DNA of 64,000 nucleotides from Bordetella genomosp. 10. GTDB taxonomy: Bacteria > Pseudomonadota > Gammaproteobacteria > Burkholderiales > Burkholderiaceae_B. The stretch lies in the NCBI RefSeq assembly GCF_002261225.1, contig NZ_NEVM01000002.1:1488001-1552000 (forward strand), in the 5' to 3' direction. Made by a program: the position numbers and the translations under genes. The notes below the pieces were generated by a model that made no database searches, was not told where the DNA came from, and saw only the letters and a list, made by a program, of their open reading frames with translations. Positions 33,727 to 42,631 of this stretch are shown in pieces; within the stretch, counting starts at the first letter, position 1; each line of letters opens with the position of its first letter.

Positions 33727-34428
33727 ATGGATACCTTGCACGCCGGGCGCGTCGCCCTCACCCTGCAACGCCTTTTCGAGGAAGCCGATGAGGCCGACCG
33801 CGAGCTGATGGCGCGGTTCACCGCTGCGGAGGCGCCCGAACAATTGCTCGCCGAGAGCGTCGCCGAACACTTCGCCCGGGAAAGCCGCGACCTGCGCGGC
33901 CTGTACCGAAGCTATGCCGGCAATTTCCTCAACGTCGCGCCGGAATACGGCCGCTTTCTGTACCAGTGCGCGCGCGCCTGCAAGGCAAGGCGCATCGTGG
34001 AATTCGGCACGTCGATGGGCGTGTCGACGATCTATCTTGCCGCGGCGCTGCGCGATATGGGCGGCGGCCATTTGATCGGAACCGAACTGGAGCCCTCCAA
34101 AGAGGAACGCGCGCGCGCCAACCTGGAAGCGGCGGGACTCGCCGACCTCGTCGAGATCCGTGTCGGCGACGCGCGCGAAACCCTGCGGGAGATCGGCGGC
34201 CCCATCGACCTTGTCTTGCTCGACGGCGCGTTCAGCCTCTACCTGCCGGTGCTGAAGCTGCTCGAACCCCGCCTGGCCGCCGGCGCGCCCATCCTGGCGG
34301 AAAACGCCTTCGATCAGGACGACAATGCGTACCTGGCCTATGTCCGCGATCCGGCGAACGGCTATGTTTCGCAAACGGTTCCCGTCAGCCCCGGCCGCGG
34401 CAACGAATTCACGGTGTACACGCGATGA
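33727..34428 (+). CDS. O-methyltransferase-like SAM-dependent enzyme
   Basis: 233 residues from the ATG at 33727; the longer frame to 33580 crosses the operator. The Rossmann fold shows IVEFGTSMGVSTIYLAAAL (motif I), the acidic LIGTELEPSKEE and PIDLVLLDGAFSLYLPVLKL, as in class-I O-methyltransferases of the catechol/caffeoyl-CoA type. The stop overlaps the next start (ATGA), so it is translationally coupled to the siderophore-interacting protein. Substrate unknown; the pairing suggests a catechol or siderophore-related compound. Confidence 0.82.
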   Translation: MDTLHAGRVALTLQRLFEEADEADRELMARFTAAEAPEQLLAESVAEHFARESRDLRGLYRSYAGNFLNVAPEYGRFLYQCARACKARRIVEFGTSMGVSTIYLAAALRDMGGGHLIGTELEPSKEERARANLEAAGLADLVEIRVGDARETLREIGGPIDLVLLDGAFSLYLPVLKLLEPRLAAGAPILAENAFDQDDNAYLAYVRDPANGYVSQTVPVSPGRGNEFTVYTR

Positions 34429-35174
34429 CGAGCCCTGCACCCGCGCCCGCGTCGCCCTCCCCGCGCCAACCGGGACGGCTAGGCCGCGTCCTGCTCCGCA
34501 TGCTGATGAAGCAAGCGCGCGTCGTCCAGGCCGAGTCCATTGCCGAAGGCTTCAGGCTGATTACCCTGGAAAGCCCCGAGTTCGACGGACCACAATGGAC
34601 GCCGGGCCAGAAGGTGCAGATCGCGATGGGATCCGCCTTCGTCGCCAGGACGTTCACGCCGATCGACTGGAATACGGCCACGCGGCAGACGCGCATCCTC
34701 GGCTACGCGCATGGCAATGGTCCCGGCAGCGAATGGATACGCCGCGCCCAGGCCGGCCAGGCCTGCGACGTATTCGGGCCGCGCGCGTCGCTCGATGGCG
34801 GCGACCCCGCCGGCCTGCGCGTCGTCTTCGGCGACGAAACCTCCATCGGGTTGGCCCACGCACTCGGCCATCGCGCGCCCGATAATCCGCCCCGCTGCCT
34901 GTTCGAGGTCAACGCCCTGGCGCCCGCGCGCGAAGCACTCGCGCGGCTGGACCTGCGGCGGACCGAGCTTTTCCCGAGGACCGACAACGAAGCCCATCTG
35001 CAAGACCTGGAGCGCCGTTTGGCGGAACTCGCCTCTGCCGGCGCGACGTTCCTGCTGACGGGCAAGGCGCCCTCCATCCAACGCCTGCGCCGTTGCCTGA
35101 AAGCCCTGGGCACGCCGGCATCGCGGATCGCCAGCAAGGCCTATTGGGCGCCCGGAAAAACGGGATTGGACTGA
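34425..35174 (+). CDS. Siderophore-interacting (FAD-binding) protein
   Basis: 249 residues. The FAD-binding part has GPQWTPGQKVQIAMG and ARTFTPIDWNTATRQTRIL; the C-terminal part has RVVFGDETSIGLAHAL and FLLTGKAPSIQRLRRCLK in place of NADP-site residues. This matches the SIP/ViuB-like flavoproteins that reduce ferric siderophores in the cytoplasm, though it is a divergent member. Coupled to the upstream methyltransferase by a 4-base overlap. Confidence 0.8.
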   Translation: MTSPAPAPASPSPRQPGRLGRVLLRMLMKQARVVQAESIAEGFRLITLESPEFDGPQWTPGQKVQIAMGSAFVARTFTPIDWNTATRQTRILGYAHGNGPGSEWIRRAQAGQACDVFGPRASLDGGDPAGLRVVFGDETSIGLAHALGHRAPDNPPRCLFEVNALAPAREALARLDLRRTELFPRTDNEAHLQDLERRLAELASAGATFLLTGKAPSIQRLRRCLKALGTPASRIASKAYWAPGKTGLD

Positions 35175-35271
35175 GCCTGGCGCGGACCGCGCGCGATCAC
35201 GCTTTCGGGTCGAAAATTTGTTACGCTTCAGCACCCCATAGCTATGCGCCGAATCGCGCGACAAAAAAACG

Positions 35272-36288
35272 ATGAAAACATTTAAGTTGCTTGCGGCGGG
35301 CGCCATCTTGTCCCTCTCCTCCTGGGCCGCCCATGCCGGCGTGACCTTCGACGCCGTCAAGGCCAAGGGCTTTGTCCATTGCGGCGTGTCCACCGGCGTG
35401 GCCGGTTTTTCGATCGCCGACGGCAAGGGCGGATGGAAGGGCCTGGACGTGGATCTGTGCCGCGCCCTGGCCGTCGCCATGTTCAACGACGTCAACAAGG
35501 CCAAGATCACGGTCGTCAGCGCGCTACAGCGTTTTACCGCATTGCAGTCCGGCGAGGTCGACGTGCTGCCGCGCAACACCACCATCACGATGGCGCGCGA
35601 CACCACGCTGGGCCTGATCGGCGTCGGCGTGAACTACTACGACAGCCAGGGCATCATGGTGAACAAGTCGCTGGGCGTGAAGAGCGCCAAGGAACTGGGC
35701 GGCGCCACCATCTGCGTGCAGCCCGGCACCACCACCGAGTTGAACCTGGCCGACTGGTTCCGCGCGCAGAACATCGTCTTCAAGCCCGTCGTGGTCGACA
35801 CCATGGACGAAATCGTCCGCGCCTTCGTGGTGGGCCGTTGCGACGCCTTCACCGGCGACAAGTCGCAGCTTGCCGGGGCGCGCAGCACGCTGCAGAACCC
35901 GGACAGCTACGACATCCTGCCGGAGAATTTCTCCAAGGAACCGCTGGGTCCGATGGTGCGCCAGGGCGACGAGCAATGGTTCAACCTGGTCCGCTGGACC
36001 ATGTTCGCCATGCTGGAGGCCGAGGAATACGGCGTGACGTCCCGGAACGTCGATGAAATGCTCAAGAGCAGCAACCCCAACGTGCAGCGCCTGCTGGGCG
36101 TGACGCCGGGCATGGGCAAGAACCTGGGCGTCGACGACAAATGGGCCTACAACGTCATCAAGACCATCGGCAACTACGGCGAAAGCTTCGAACGAAACGT
36201 GGGCCAGGACAGCGCGCTGAAGCTGCCCCGCGGCCTGAACGCCTCCTACAAGGACGGCGGCCTGATGTACGGATGGCCGGTGCGCTGA
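35272..36288 (+). CDS. Orphan amino-acid ABC transporter substrate-binding protein (AapJ/BztA type)
   Basis: 338 residues with a signal peptide ending near AAHAGV. Markers are GFVHCGVSTGVAGFSIAD, WKGLDVDLCRALAVA, RNTTITMARDTTLG and CVQPGTTTELNLADWF, characteristic of the general L-amino-acid binding protein. The usual partners (aapQMP) are not present. The start lacks a strong ribosome site. It probably serves a permease elsewhere. Confidence 0.88.
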   Translation: MKTFKLLAAGAILSLSSWAAHAGVTFDAVKAKGFVHCGVSTGVAGFSIADGKGGWKGLDVDLCRALAVAMFNDVNKAKITVVSALQRFTALQSGEVDVLPRNTTITMARDTTLGLIGVGVNYYDSQGIMVNKSLGVKSAKELGGATICVQPGTTTELNLADWFRAQNIVFKPVVVDTMDEIVRAFVVGRCDAFTGDKSQLAGARSTLQNPDSYDILPENFSKEPLGPMVRQGDEQWFNLVRWTMFAMLEAEEYGVTSRNVDEMLKSSNPNVQRLLGVTPGMGKNLGVDDKWAYNVIKTIGNYGESFERNVGQDSALKLPRGLNASYKDGGLMYGWPVR

Positions 36289-36297
36289 CGGCGGCGA

Positions 36298-37059
36298 CTA
36301 CCCGTGCGCCAGCCCGCGCTGCACGCGGAAGCTGGTGACATAGCTGGAGCGTTCGGTCGGATAGATGCCGATGCTCGCCTGGCTGACCCTGTCCTGCGCA
36401 TCCAGATGGTGCCGCACGATCTTCAATGCCGACGCGCCGGCGGCCAGTTGCAGCAATTGCGCCTGCGTTTCATCCAGGGTGACGGCCGTCACCTCCTGGC
36501 GGATCTCCACGACGCGCACGCCGTAACGCTGTTCGATCATGGAAAAAACCGGCTGCGTCGAGGCCTCGATGTCCTCGACGACCGCGCTGTACATCGGCGG
36601 AATATAAGCGTAGACCAGCGCAATGGGAACCGGCTTGCCGCGAACCATGCGCAGGGTCGCCACCTCCGTCCAGTGCTGGCCCGGGCTACAGCGCAGCAGC
36701 GCAGCCCACGCCTCGTCGGCAACCAGCTCCCGCGTCTCGATCACCCGCAGATAGGTCGCCTCGACGACTTGCAGAAGATCCTGGATCGTACTTACGCCAT
36801 GGATGAAGCGCTGATCGCCTGAACTGGCCCGCACGCGGGTGCCGATGCCCGAATGCGACGACACCAATCCCCGCCCCTTCAGTTCGCGGAGCGCTTCGCG
36901 CACGGTATGGCGGCTGACGCCGAACTGCCTCATCAATTCGGCTTCGGCGGGCAGCGTCTCCCCTACCGGATAGCGGCCGCTTTCGATATCGGCCGCGATC
37001 GCGGATGCGATGACCGCGTAACGGGACTGCCGCGGGCTTGAACCAGACGAGATCGACAT
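36298..37059 (-). CDS. GntR-family regulator, HutC/UTRA type
   Basis: 253 residues from the ATG at 37059, with GGGA upstream; the frame to 37296 has no homology. The winged helix (about 10-80) reads VIASAIAADIESGRYPVGET, LPAEAELMRQFGVSRHTVRE and GLVSSHSGIGTRV. The UTRA effector domain covers about 100-250 (RYGVRVVEIRQEVTAVTLDE; IGIYPTERSSYVTSF). It faces a Bug-DUF1446-DUF4387 operon and presumably senses its substrate. Confidence 0.88.
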   Translation of the reverse strand: MSISSGSSPRQSRYAVIASAIAADIESGRYPVGETLPAEAELMRQFGVSRHTVREALRELKGRGLVSSHSGIGTRVRASSGDQRFIHGVSTIQDLLQVVEATYLRVIETRELVADEAWAALLRCSPGQHWTEVATLRMVRGKPVPIALVYAYIPPMYSAVVEDIEASTQPVFSMIEQRYGVRVVEIRQEVTAVTLDETQAQLLQLAAGASALKIVRHHLDAQDRVSQASIGIYPTERSSYVTSFRVQRGLAHG

Positions 37060-37103
37060 TTTTTCCCTTGTTGACGATGGGCGGAATCTTACCGTAGACT
37101 CAC

Positions 37104-37131
37104 CTGTCCGTACATTTGAATGACCAGACAG
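37104..37131. promoter_or_regulatory. Inverted repeat between the GntR gene and its divergent operon
   Basis: CTGTC (37104-37108) and GACAG (37127-37131) form a dyad with 18 bases between arms, in the 143-base gap between the GntR gene and the Bug operon. It is a candidate operator by position; the arms are short. Confidence 0.3.
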
Positions 37132-37202
37132 TAGACAAGAGCAACGCTTCGAGAAAAGCAGGCAAAACAGACAGATAACGGGCACGCCCCCGAGGAGGAG
37201 AC

Positions 37203-38219
37203 ATGAAGAAGAAGCTAGAGAGGCTATTACCCGGCCTGAAAAGTGCCCTGAAACGTGGCCTGGGACAGGGCCTGATGGCCTGGGCAGCGGCCGCATTCAT
37301 CGCCGGACCGGCCGCGGCAGCGCCCTACCCCGAGCAACCGGTGCATCTGATCGTCGCCTTCGCCCCCGGCACGGGCAGCGACGCGCTATCGCGCCTGCTG
37401 GCCCAATCGATGGAAGGCCCGCTGGGACAAAGCGTCATCGTGGAAAACCGGCCCGGCGGCGGCGGGATTCTGGGCACCGACTATGTGGCCCGGGCCAATC
37501 CCGACGGGTACACCCTGACCACCGGCACGACCAGCACGCTGCTGACCAACCCGCTGTTGAACAGCAACGCCCGCTACAAGGTTGAAAAGGACTTCCGCGC
37601 GATCTGCGGGCTGGCCCGGTCCGCCTTCGTCATCGTGACCGCGAATACGCCCCAGGCGCCCAAGACCCTGCGGGAACTCGCGGCGCGGCTCAAGGCGGGC
37701 AATGCGACCTACGCGAGCTCCGGCATGGGAACGATCGTGCATCTGACCGGCGAGCGCTTCGTGCGCACGGTCGGCGCGAAGGCCACGCACGTCCCCTACA
37801 AAGGGTCGGCCCAGTCGCTTTCCGACGTCGCGGCCGGCGTCACGCTTTTCTCCGCCGAGACCACGGCGGCGGCGCTGCCGCTCATACGCGGCGGAAAGCT
37901 GCGCGCGCTGGCCGTCACGTCGGAAACCAGGACGGCGGAACTGCCCGACGTCCCCACGGTGATCGAAAGCGGCTACCCGGGATTCACGTCCTATTCCTGG
38001 TTCGCGCTCATGGCGCCCGCGGGCACGCCGGACAACATGGTGGCCAAGCTCAGCGCATCCGCGCAAGCCGCCCTCGGCACCCCGAAGATGTCGCGGCAGT
38101 TGAAAACGCTGGGCTTCGAGCCGATGCAACTGGGGCCGGACCAGACGAAGGCCTTCATTTCAAAAGAGTCCGTCTTCTGGACGGACTTCCTGCAAAAGAC
38201 CGGCATCCGCCTTGAATAA
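37203..38219 (+). CDS. Bug/TctC-family periplasmic solute receptor (third copy)
   Basis: 338 residues with a GAGGAGGAGAC ribosome site. The signal region (positively charged 1-20, hydrophobic 23-38, AAAAPYP) precedes PYPEQPVHLIVAFAPGTGSD, VIVENRPGGGG, NPDGYT, HVPYKGSAQSLSDVAAG and LPDVPTVIESGYPG. The linked downstream DUF1446 and DUF4387 genes suggest it binds the carboxylate that they process. Confidence 0.9.
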   Translation: MKKKLERLLPGLKSALKRGLGQGLMAWAAAAFIAGPAAAAPYPEQPVHLIVAFAPGTGSDALSRLLAQSMEGPLGQSVIVENRPGGGGILGTDYVARANPDGYTLTTGTTSTLLTNPLLNSNARYKVEKDFRAICGLARSAFVIVTANTPQAPKTLRELAARLKAGNATYASSGMGTIVHLTGERFVRTVGAKATHVPYKGSAQSLSDVAAGVTLFSAETTAAALPLIRGGKLRALAVTSETRTAELPDVPTVIESGYPGFTSYSWFALMAPAGTPDNMVAKLSASAQAALGTPKMSRQLKTLGFEPMQLGPDQTKAFISKESVFWTDFLQKTGIRLE

Positions 38220-38261
38220 GCCTCGTGATCGCGGTCCGGAAGAACCCATCATGGAGAACGC

Positions 38262-39623
38262 ATGGAAGAGTTGAAAATCGTGTCCCTCAATGGTTGCCTC
38301 GGCTACGGGTACGAGGTCAAGAGCCTGGAAGCGGGGCTGGCGCTCGCGCCGGCAATGGTGGGCGGCGATGCCGGCTCCACCGACGCCGGTCCCTATTACC
38401 TCGGATCGGGCACCGCGCTTGTCAAGCGCGAACAAGTCCGGCGCGACCTTGGACAGGCGCTGATTCGCGCGCGCGCCGCGAACGTGCCGCTGGTCATCGG
38501 TTCCGCCGGCATGGCGGGCGGCGAACCCAATCTGCAATGGGTGCGCGAAATCCTGTTGGAACTTGCCCGCGAGGAGAACCTGCACTTCAAACTCGCCACG
38601 ATTCATGCCGAAATCGACAAGGCGCACGTGCGCGACGCCTTGCGCAAGGGCGCGATCACGCCCATGGACGATGTCCCGGCCCTGACCGAGGACGCGATCA
38701 TGGGCAGTATCCGCATCGTGGGCCAAATGGGCACCGAGCCCTTTGCCCGCGCGCTGGCCGCCGGCGCGGACGTCGTGCTCGCGGGCCGATCCTGCGACAC
38801 GGCGATTTACGCCGCGCTGCCCATCGCCCGCGGCTACGATCCCGGACTGGCCCTGCATATGGCGAAGATCATGGAGTGCGGCGCGCAGTGCGGCATCCCG
38901 CTGGCGCCGAACGACAGCTTGCTGGGCGTCATCAGGAAAGACCACTTCCTGGTCCGCCCCCTGTCGGAAAACCGCATCTGCACGCCCGATTCGGTGGCGG
39001 CGCACACCATGTACGAGCAAGGCGACCCCTTGACCATCCATGAGCCCGAAGGGCGGGTGGACCTCTCCATGGCCGAGTTCAGCCAGGCCGACCGGCAGAC
39101 GGTGCGCGTCTCCGGCTCGAAATTCATACCGACGCCGCGCTATCGCATCAAGCTCGAAGGCGCCCGGCTGCTCGGATACCGCGCGTTCACCATCGCCGGC
39201 ATCCGGGACGCGGCGGTCATCGAGAACCTGGAGGTCATCGCCACCACGGTGCGCGCGGCCGTGCGGCGCAACCTCCATAAAGGCATCGCGGACGGCGACT
39301 TCCAACTGGAGTTCCGCTATTACGGACGCGACGCGGTGCTGGGCGAACTGGAACCGTTGCGCCATATCCCGCCGCGCGAAGTCGGCGTGCTGATCGAAGC
39401 GGTCGCCGGCGATCAACTGACGGCCAACTACGTGCTGTCCCTGGCGAGGTCCTCTTTCCTGCATTGTCCCTTCGAAGGCCGCAAGACGACGGCGGGCAAC
39501 CTGGCCTTCCCCTTCTCCCCCTCCGACATGGCCGCGGGAGAAGTCTACGAGTTCAGCGTCTATCACTTGATGGACGTGGACACGAACACCTCCCTATTCC
39601 CCATCGACTACGAACAGGTCTGA
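38262..39623 (+). CDS. DUF1446 (AtuA-like) acyclic terpene utilisation family protein
   Basis: 453 residues. N-terminal IVSLNGCLGYGYEVKSLEAG, GGDAGSTDAGPYYLGSGTAL, VIGSAGMAGGEPNL and VVLAGRSCDTAIYAALPIARG are the glycine-rich signatures of this family. The C-terminal half contains VSGSKFIPTPRYRIKLEG and HLMDVDTNTSLFP. Members occur in citronellol (atu) and several carboxylate catabolic clusters, but no enzymatic reaction is firmly known to me. It starts 42 bases after the Bug gene and 4 bases separate its stop from the next start. Confidence 0.85.
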   Translation: MEELKIVSLNGCLGYGYEVKSLEAGLALAPAMVGGDAGSTDAGPYYLGSGTALVKREQVRRDLGQALIRARAANVPLVIGSAGMAGGEPNLQWVREILLELAREENLHFKLATIHAEIDKAHVRDALRKGAITPMDDVPALTEDAIMGSIRIVGQMGTEPFARALAAGADVVLAGRSCDTAIYAALPIARGYDPGLALHMAKIMECGAQCGIPLAPNDSLLGVIRKDHFLVRPLSENRICTPDSVAAHTMYEQGDPLTIHEPEGRVDLSMAEFSQADRQTVRVSGSKFIPTPRYRIKLEGARLLGYRAFTIAGIRDAAVIENLEVIATTVRAAVRRNLHKGIADGDFQLEFRYYGRDAVLGELEPLRHIPPREVGVLIEAVAGDQLTANYVLSLARSSFLHCPFEGRKTTAGNLAFPFSPSDMAAGEVYEFSVYHLMDVDTNTSLFPIDYEQV

Positions 39624-39627
39624 CGCC

Positions 39628-39945
39628 ATGGCAACGCTCCAAGCCCTGGCCGACGTTCTTCGCAGCAAGAACGCCGGCCCCTTTCAAATCACGATCGACA
39701 TCATGTTCAACCAGGAGGACGCCTACCGGCGGGTGCTCGCCTCCGGGGTCGTGACCCCCGCGAACATCGCGCCGCGCTACCAGGTCGACGCCGCGCAGGT
39801 GCGCGTCATCCCGTTCGATCGGGTGCGCGCCATCAAGGTCACGCTGCCGCGCCGCTGGGGCGTCAACGGCAGCGGGTCCAGCTTCGACCGGGACGTCTAC
39901 GGCGCGCAGCAGCACGGGCCGCTGGCGGACCTGGAAATCGACTGA
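39628..39945 (+). CDS. DUF4387 small protein
   Basis: 105 residues: LADVLRSKNAGPFQITIDIM, FNQEDAYRRVL, then VIPFDRVRAIKVTLPRRWGV and a C-terminal SSFDRDVYGAQQHGPLADLE. This small family nearly always follows a DUF1446 gene; together they resemble a two-subunit enzyme. Start is 4 bases after the preceding stop. Function unknown. Confidence 0.85.
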   Translation: MATLQALADVLRSKNAGPFQITIDIMFNQEDAYRRVLASGVVTPANIAPRYQVDAAQVRVIPFDRVRAIKVTLPRRWGVNGSGSSFDRDVYGAQQHGPLADLEID

Positions 39946-39957
39946 GTTCGCCGCGCG

Positions 39958-39988
39958 GTATTCCCCGCTCACGATATTCCCCGCTCAA
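39958..39988. repeat. 15/16-bp duplication that includes the stop codon of the first bestrophin gene
   Basis: On the minus strand TGAGCGGGGAATATCG is followed directly by TGAGCGGGGAATACC. The first TGA (39987-39985) is the gene's stop codon; the copy repeats a TGA 14 to 16 bases on, in another frame. Confidence 0.75.
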
Positions 39989-40908
39989 TAAAGGCGAAAG
40001 CGCCTGTCCGGCGCCAGCCGGGGCGGCATGTCGGCGGCGTCGATCGCCTGGCGCAGGGCGCGTTCCGTGTCGACCGACATCGCCGCCAACGCCAGGTCGT
40101 TGGGCTCCACGCCGAACGGCTCTTCCAGTTCGGTCGCGATGGCATGCCAGGCGAGATAGGCATAGGTGATGAACGAGGCGATGAAGGGGGTCGCCCAGCC
40201 GAGGCTGCCGGCCAGCCCGAAGGGCAGCACCGCGCAATAGACATGGGTGGTGCGATGCAGCAGCACGTCGTACGCATAGGGCACGGGCGTGCCGCGTATC
40301 CGCTCGCAGCCGCCCAGCACGCCGCTCAGGACGCCCAGTTTTTGCAGCCCCGCCGCCAGCAGGACCTCTCCGTAACGCCCCTCCCGATGCCAATCCACCA
40401 GCCGCCGTTGCAGCAATTCCAGCACATACTGCGCGCGGCACTCGCGCCGCAGAACATCGGCGGCGAGGCTCCGGTCCAGCAGGCGGGTGATATTGGCGCG
40501 CGGATCGGTGCCGCGCAACTGGTGCTTGAGCGCGTAGGGAAAGGCCGCCAGCAGATCGATCGCGCGCACGACCTGGGGATCGTCCATGGACAGCCCCGGG
40601 GCGGTGATGAAGAAGCGCGCAAGATCGCGCGCGGTGTTCTTCATGTTGCCCCAGAGGATGCGCGCCTCCCAGAACCGGGCATAGCAAACGTTATTGCGGA
40701 ACGCGACGAAGATGGCCAGGGCCACCCCGAGCAGCGAGAAAGGGATGGGGCTCAGCTCCTTGAAGAAACCGGGGTCCTTGTACTCCCCATAGACCGCCGC
40801 CAGCGCCAGCAGGAGATTGAGGGCCAGGGGCGTGGCAATGTATTTCAACATTGATCCATGCCGGGAAAACAGCAGTCTGATCCAAGCCGTCTTGGAACGA
40901 ACGATCAT
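39985..40908 (-). CDS. Bestrophin-family membrane protein, copy A
   Basis: 307 residues from the ATG at 40908 (MIVRSKTAWIRLLFS). Hydrophobic segments near 22-40, 50-66, 205-225 and 228-245 fit the bestrophin-like (UPF0187) channel fold, with conserved PIPFSLLGVALAIFVAFRNN, CYARFWEARILWGNMKN and PYAYDVLLHRTTHVYC. Bacterial members form pentameric ion channels in the inner membrane. A paralogue of the same length lies 213 bases upstream on the same strand. Confidence 0.9.
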   Translation of the reverse strand: MIVRSKTAWIRLLFSRHGSMLKYIATPLALNLLLALAAVYGEYKDPGFFKELSPIPFSLLGVALAIFVAFRNNVCYARFWEARILWGNMKNTARDLARFFITAPGLSMDDPQVVRAIDLLAAFPYALKHQLRGTDPRANITRLLDRSLAADVLRRECRAQYVLELLQRRLVDWHREGRYGEVLLAAGLQKLGVLSGVLGGCERIRGTPVPYAYDVLLHRTTHVYCAVLPFGLAGSLGWATPFIASFITYAYLAWHAIATELEEPFGVEPNDLALAAMSVDTERALRQAIDAADMPPRLAPDRRFRLY

Positions 40909-41121
40909 CCGATTCACTCGCGTAGTTGTCACATCCCGCCGCGCAGGTGACGGATCGCCGGCCGGCGCACCAGGGATGGAAACGCGGCGAGCGACCCGCG
41001 AGCGGCCCGGGTCGCCAATGTAGGACGGAGGTCCCGGGCGGTACATCAGACATTTCCTATTCTTCCCATTCAGCCCATATACGATTCAGGATTCAGCGAA
41101 CCGCACGGGGGTCGGACCGGC

Positions 41122-42045
41122 TCAGCGCAAGCGGAAGTCCAGGTCCGGCAGCAGGCGCGGCGGCATGTCCCGCGCGTCGACGGCCTGGCGCAAGGCGCGT
41201 TCGGTGTCGACCGACAGCGACGCCAGCGCCAGGTCGTTGGGCTCGTCGCCGAACGGGTCTTCGAGTTCGCTGGCAATGGCGTGCCAGGCCAGGAAGGCGT
41301 AGGCGATGAACACGGAGATCAAGGGCGTCGCCAGGCCTATGCTGCCGATCAGGCCGAAGGGCAGCAGCGCGCAATAGAAATAGGTCGTGCGATGCAGCAG
41401 CACGTCATAGGCATAGGGCAAGGGCGTGCCGCGGATGCGTTCGCAGCCGCCGAGCACGGCGTTCAGGGTGTCCAGCTTGCGCAGTCCCGACTCCAGCAGG
41501 ATATCGCCGTAGCGCCCTTGCCGGCACCACGCCACCAATTGCTGCTGCAGGCATTCCAGTATGTACTGCGGCCGGCAGTCCCGCCGCAGGATGTCCTCGA
41601 CCAGCTCCCCGTCCAGCAAGCGGGCCAGGCTGTCGCGCGGATCGCTGTCCCGAAGCTGGTGCTTGAGCGCATAGACGAAGGCCGCCACCAGATTCAACGC
41701 GCGCGCGACCTGCGGATCGTCCTTGGGCAGGTCCGTCACCGTGATCGCGAAGCGCGCGAGATCCCGCGCCTGGTTCTTCATGCTGCCCCAGAGCGTGCGG
41801 GCTTCCCAGTAGCGCGCATAACAGGCGTTGTTGCGGAAGCTGACGAAGATCGCCAGCGCCACGCCGATCAGGGAGAACGGCACGGGATTCAGGTGCGGGA
41901 AGAAATGCGAGGCATGGGTCGAGCCCCATACCGCCAGCAATCCCAGCAGGAAGTTGACGAGCAGCGGCGCGAGGACGCGATGGAGCACCGACCCGTGCCA
42001 GACGAACAGCATCCGGAACCAGGTAGTCTTGGGACGAACGATCAT
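41122..42045 (-). CDS. Bestrophin-family membrane protein, copy B
   Basis: 307 residues, MIVRPKTTWFRMLFVWHGS. Shares with copy A the blocks PVPFSLIGVALAIFVSFRNN, CYARYWEARTLWGSMKN, GGCERIRGTP, PYAYDVLLHRTTYFYC and the C-terminal DMPPRLLPDLDFRLR. Identical length and clear overall likeness show a tandem duplication. They may assemble mixed or separate pentamers; ion selectivity cannot be read here. Confidence 0.9.
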   Translation of the reverse strand: MIVRPKTTWFRMLFVWHGSVLHRVLAPLLVNFLLGLLAVWGSTHASHFFPHLNPVPFSLIGVALAIFVSFRNNACYARYWEARTLWGSMKNQARDLARFAITVTDLPKDDPQVARALNLVAAFVYALKHQLRDSDPRDSLARLLDGELVEDILRRDCRPQYILECLQQQLVAWCRQGRYGDILLESGLRKLDTLNAVLGGCERIRGTPLPYAYDVLLHRTTYFYCALLPFGLIGSIGLATPLISVFIAYAFLAWHAIASELEDPFGDEPNDLALASLSVDTERALRQAVDARDMPPRLLPDLDFRLR

Positions 42046-42631
42046 GGGGAAACCCCTGCGCGGGCGGCCGCGCCAGGCTGCCCAGGGAGAAGAATGCCCG
42101 CCGGCGCGCCGGGCCCGTCAACGCCGGCGTCGGCGGCGCGGCAACGGCCAGCCGCCCGCTAACCGTGACCAGCGCAGACGACTTCCGTGTTTCCGTGGAC
42201 CGGGGGTCGGCATGGCGGGCGGCCGGCGAACGCCGCCCGCAGGCATTTTAGGATCGCGCGGCCCGCCATGAGGCGCCGCCGGCGCGTCATTTTTCGAGCA
42301 CAGTGCCCGCGCACGCCGCTTCCGGGGCGCACTGTGCTTGGCATGGCCGTCGCCTCCTCGCGACGACCTCGCCCAAACCGGCATGAATATGGAGAGGCGA
42401 GAGACAAATCGGCGGACATAGATATTGAAATAATATATCATTACCAAAAATTCACCTTGGTAATTCGCCTTGGTAGTCCACGCCCGCAGCCATTAGTTCG
42501 CGTTACCCGATACACCCTCCTTGCGCGCCGGCCCGCTCATGCGGCCGATGGCCGCGTCGTGCAAGCCATTGCGATTCTTTCCGCCATTTCCAGCCCGGCC
42601 GCATGATTCCTTCCGCGGCCTTCACACCAGC
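42046..42631. other. Long intergenic region with AT-rich operator block
   Basis: This 586-base divergent gap holds no convincing gene; a minus-strand frame around 42118-42447 is Arg/Pro-rich and has no homology. The notable part is the AT-rich block 42427-42476, described separately. The rest is GC-rich with no repeats seen. Confidence 0.5.
42427..42476. promoter_or_regulatory. AT-rich operator block, possible Zur site, upstream of the metal-uptake pair
   Basis: It contains gaaataatatatcattacc (42427-42445), which partly resembles Zur/Fur-type boxes. Next come TTACCA (42441-42446) and TGGTAA (42458-42463) as an inverted repeat, and the 13-base direct repeat ttcaccttggtaa/ttcgccttggtag (42451-42476). 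It lies about 155-205 bases before the small His/Cys protein and the TonB receptor. Confidence 0.45.

Noticed and set aside
42118..42447. Minus-strand frame upstream of the second bestrophin gene
   Set aside because: Composition is Arg/Pro-rich, as expected for shadows of GC-rich DNA, with no ribosome site or homology.
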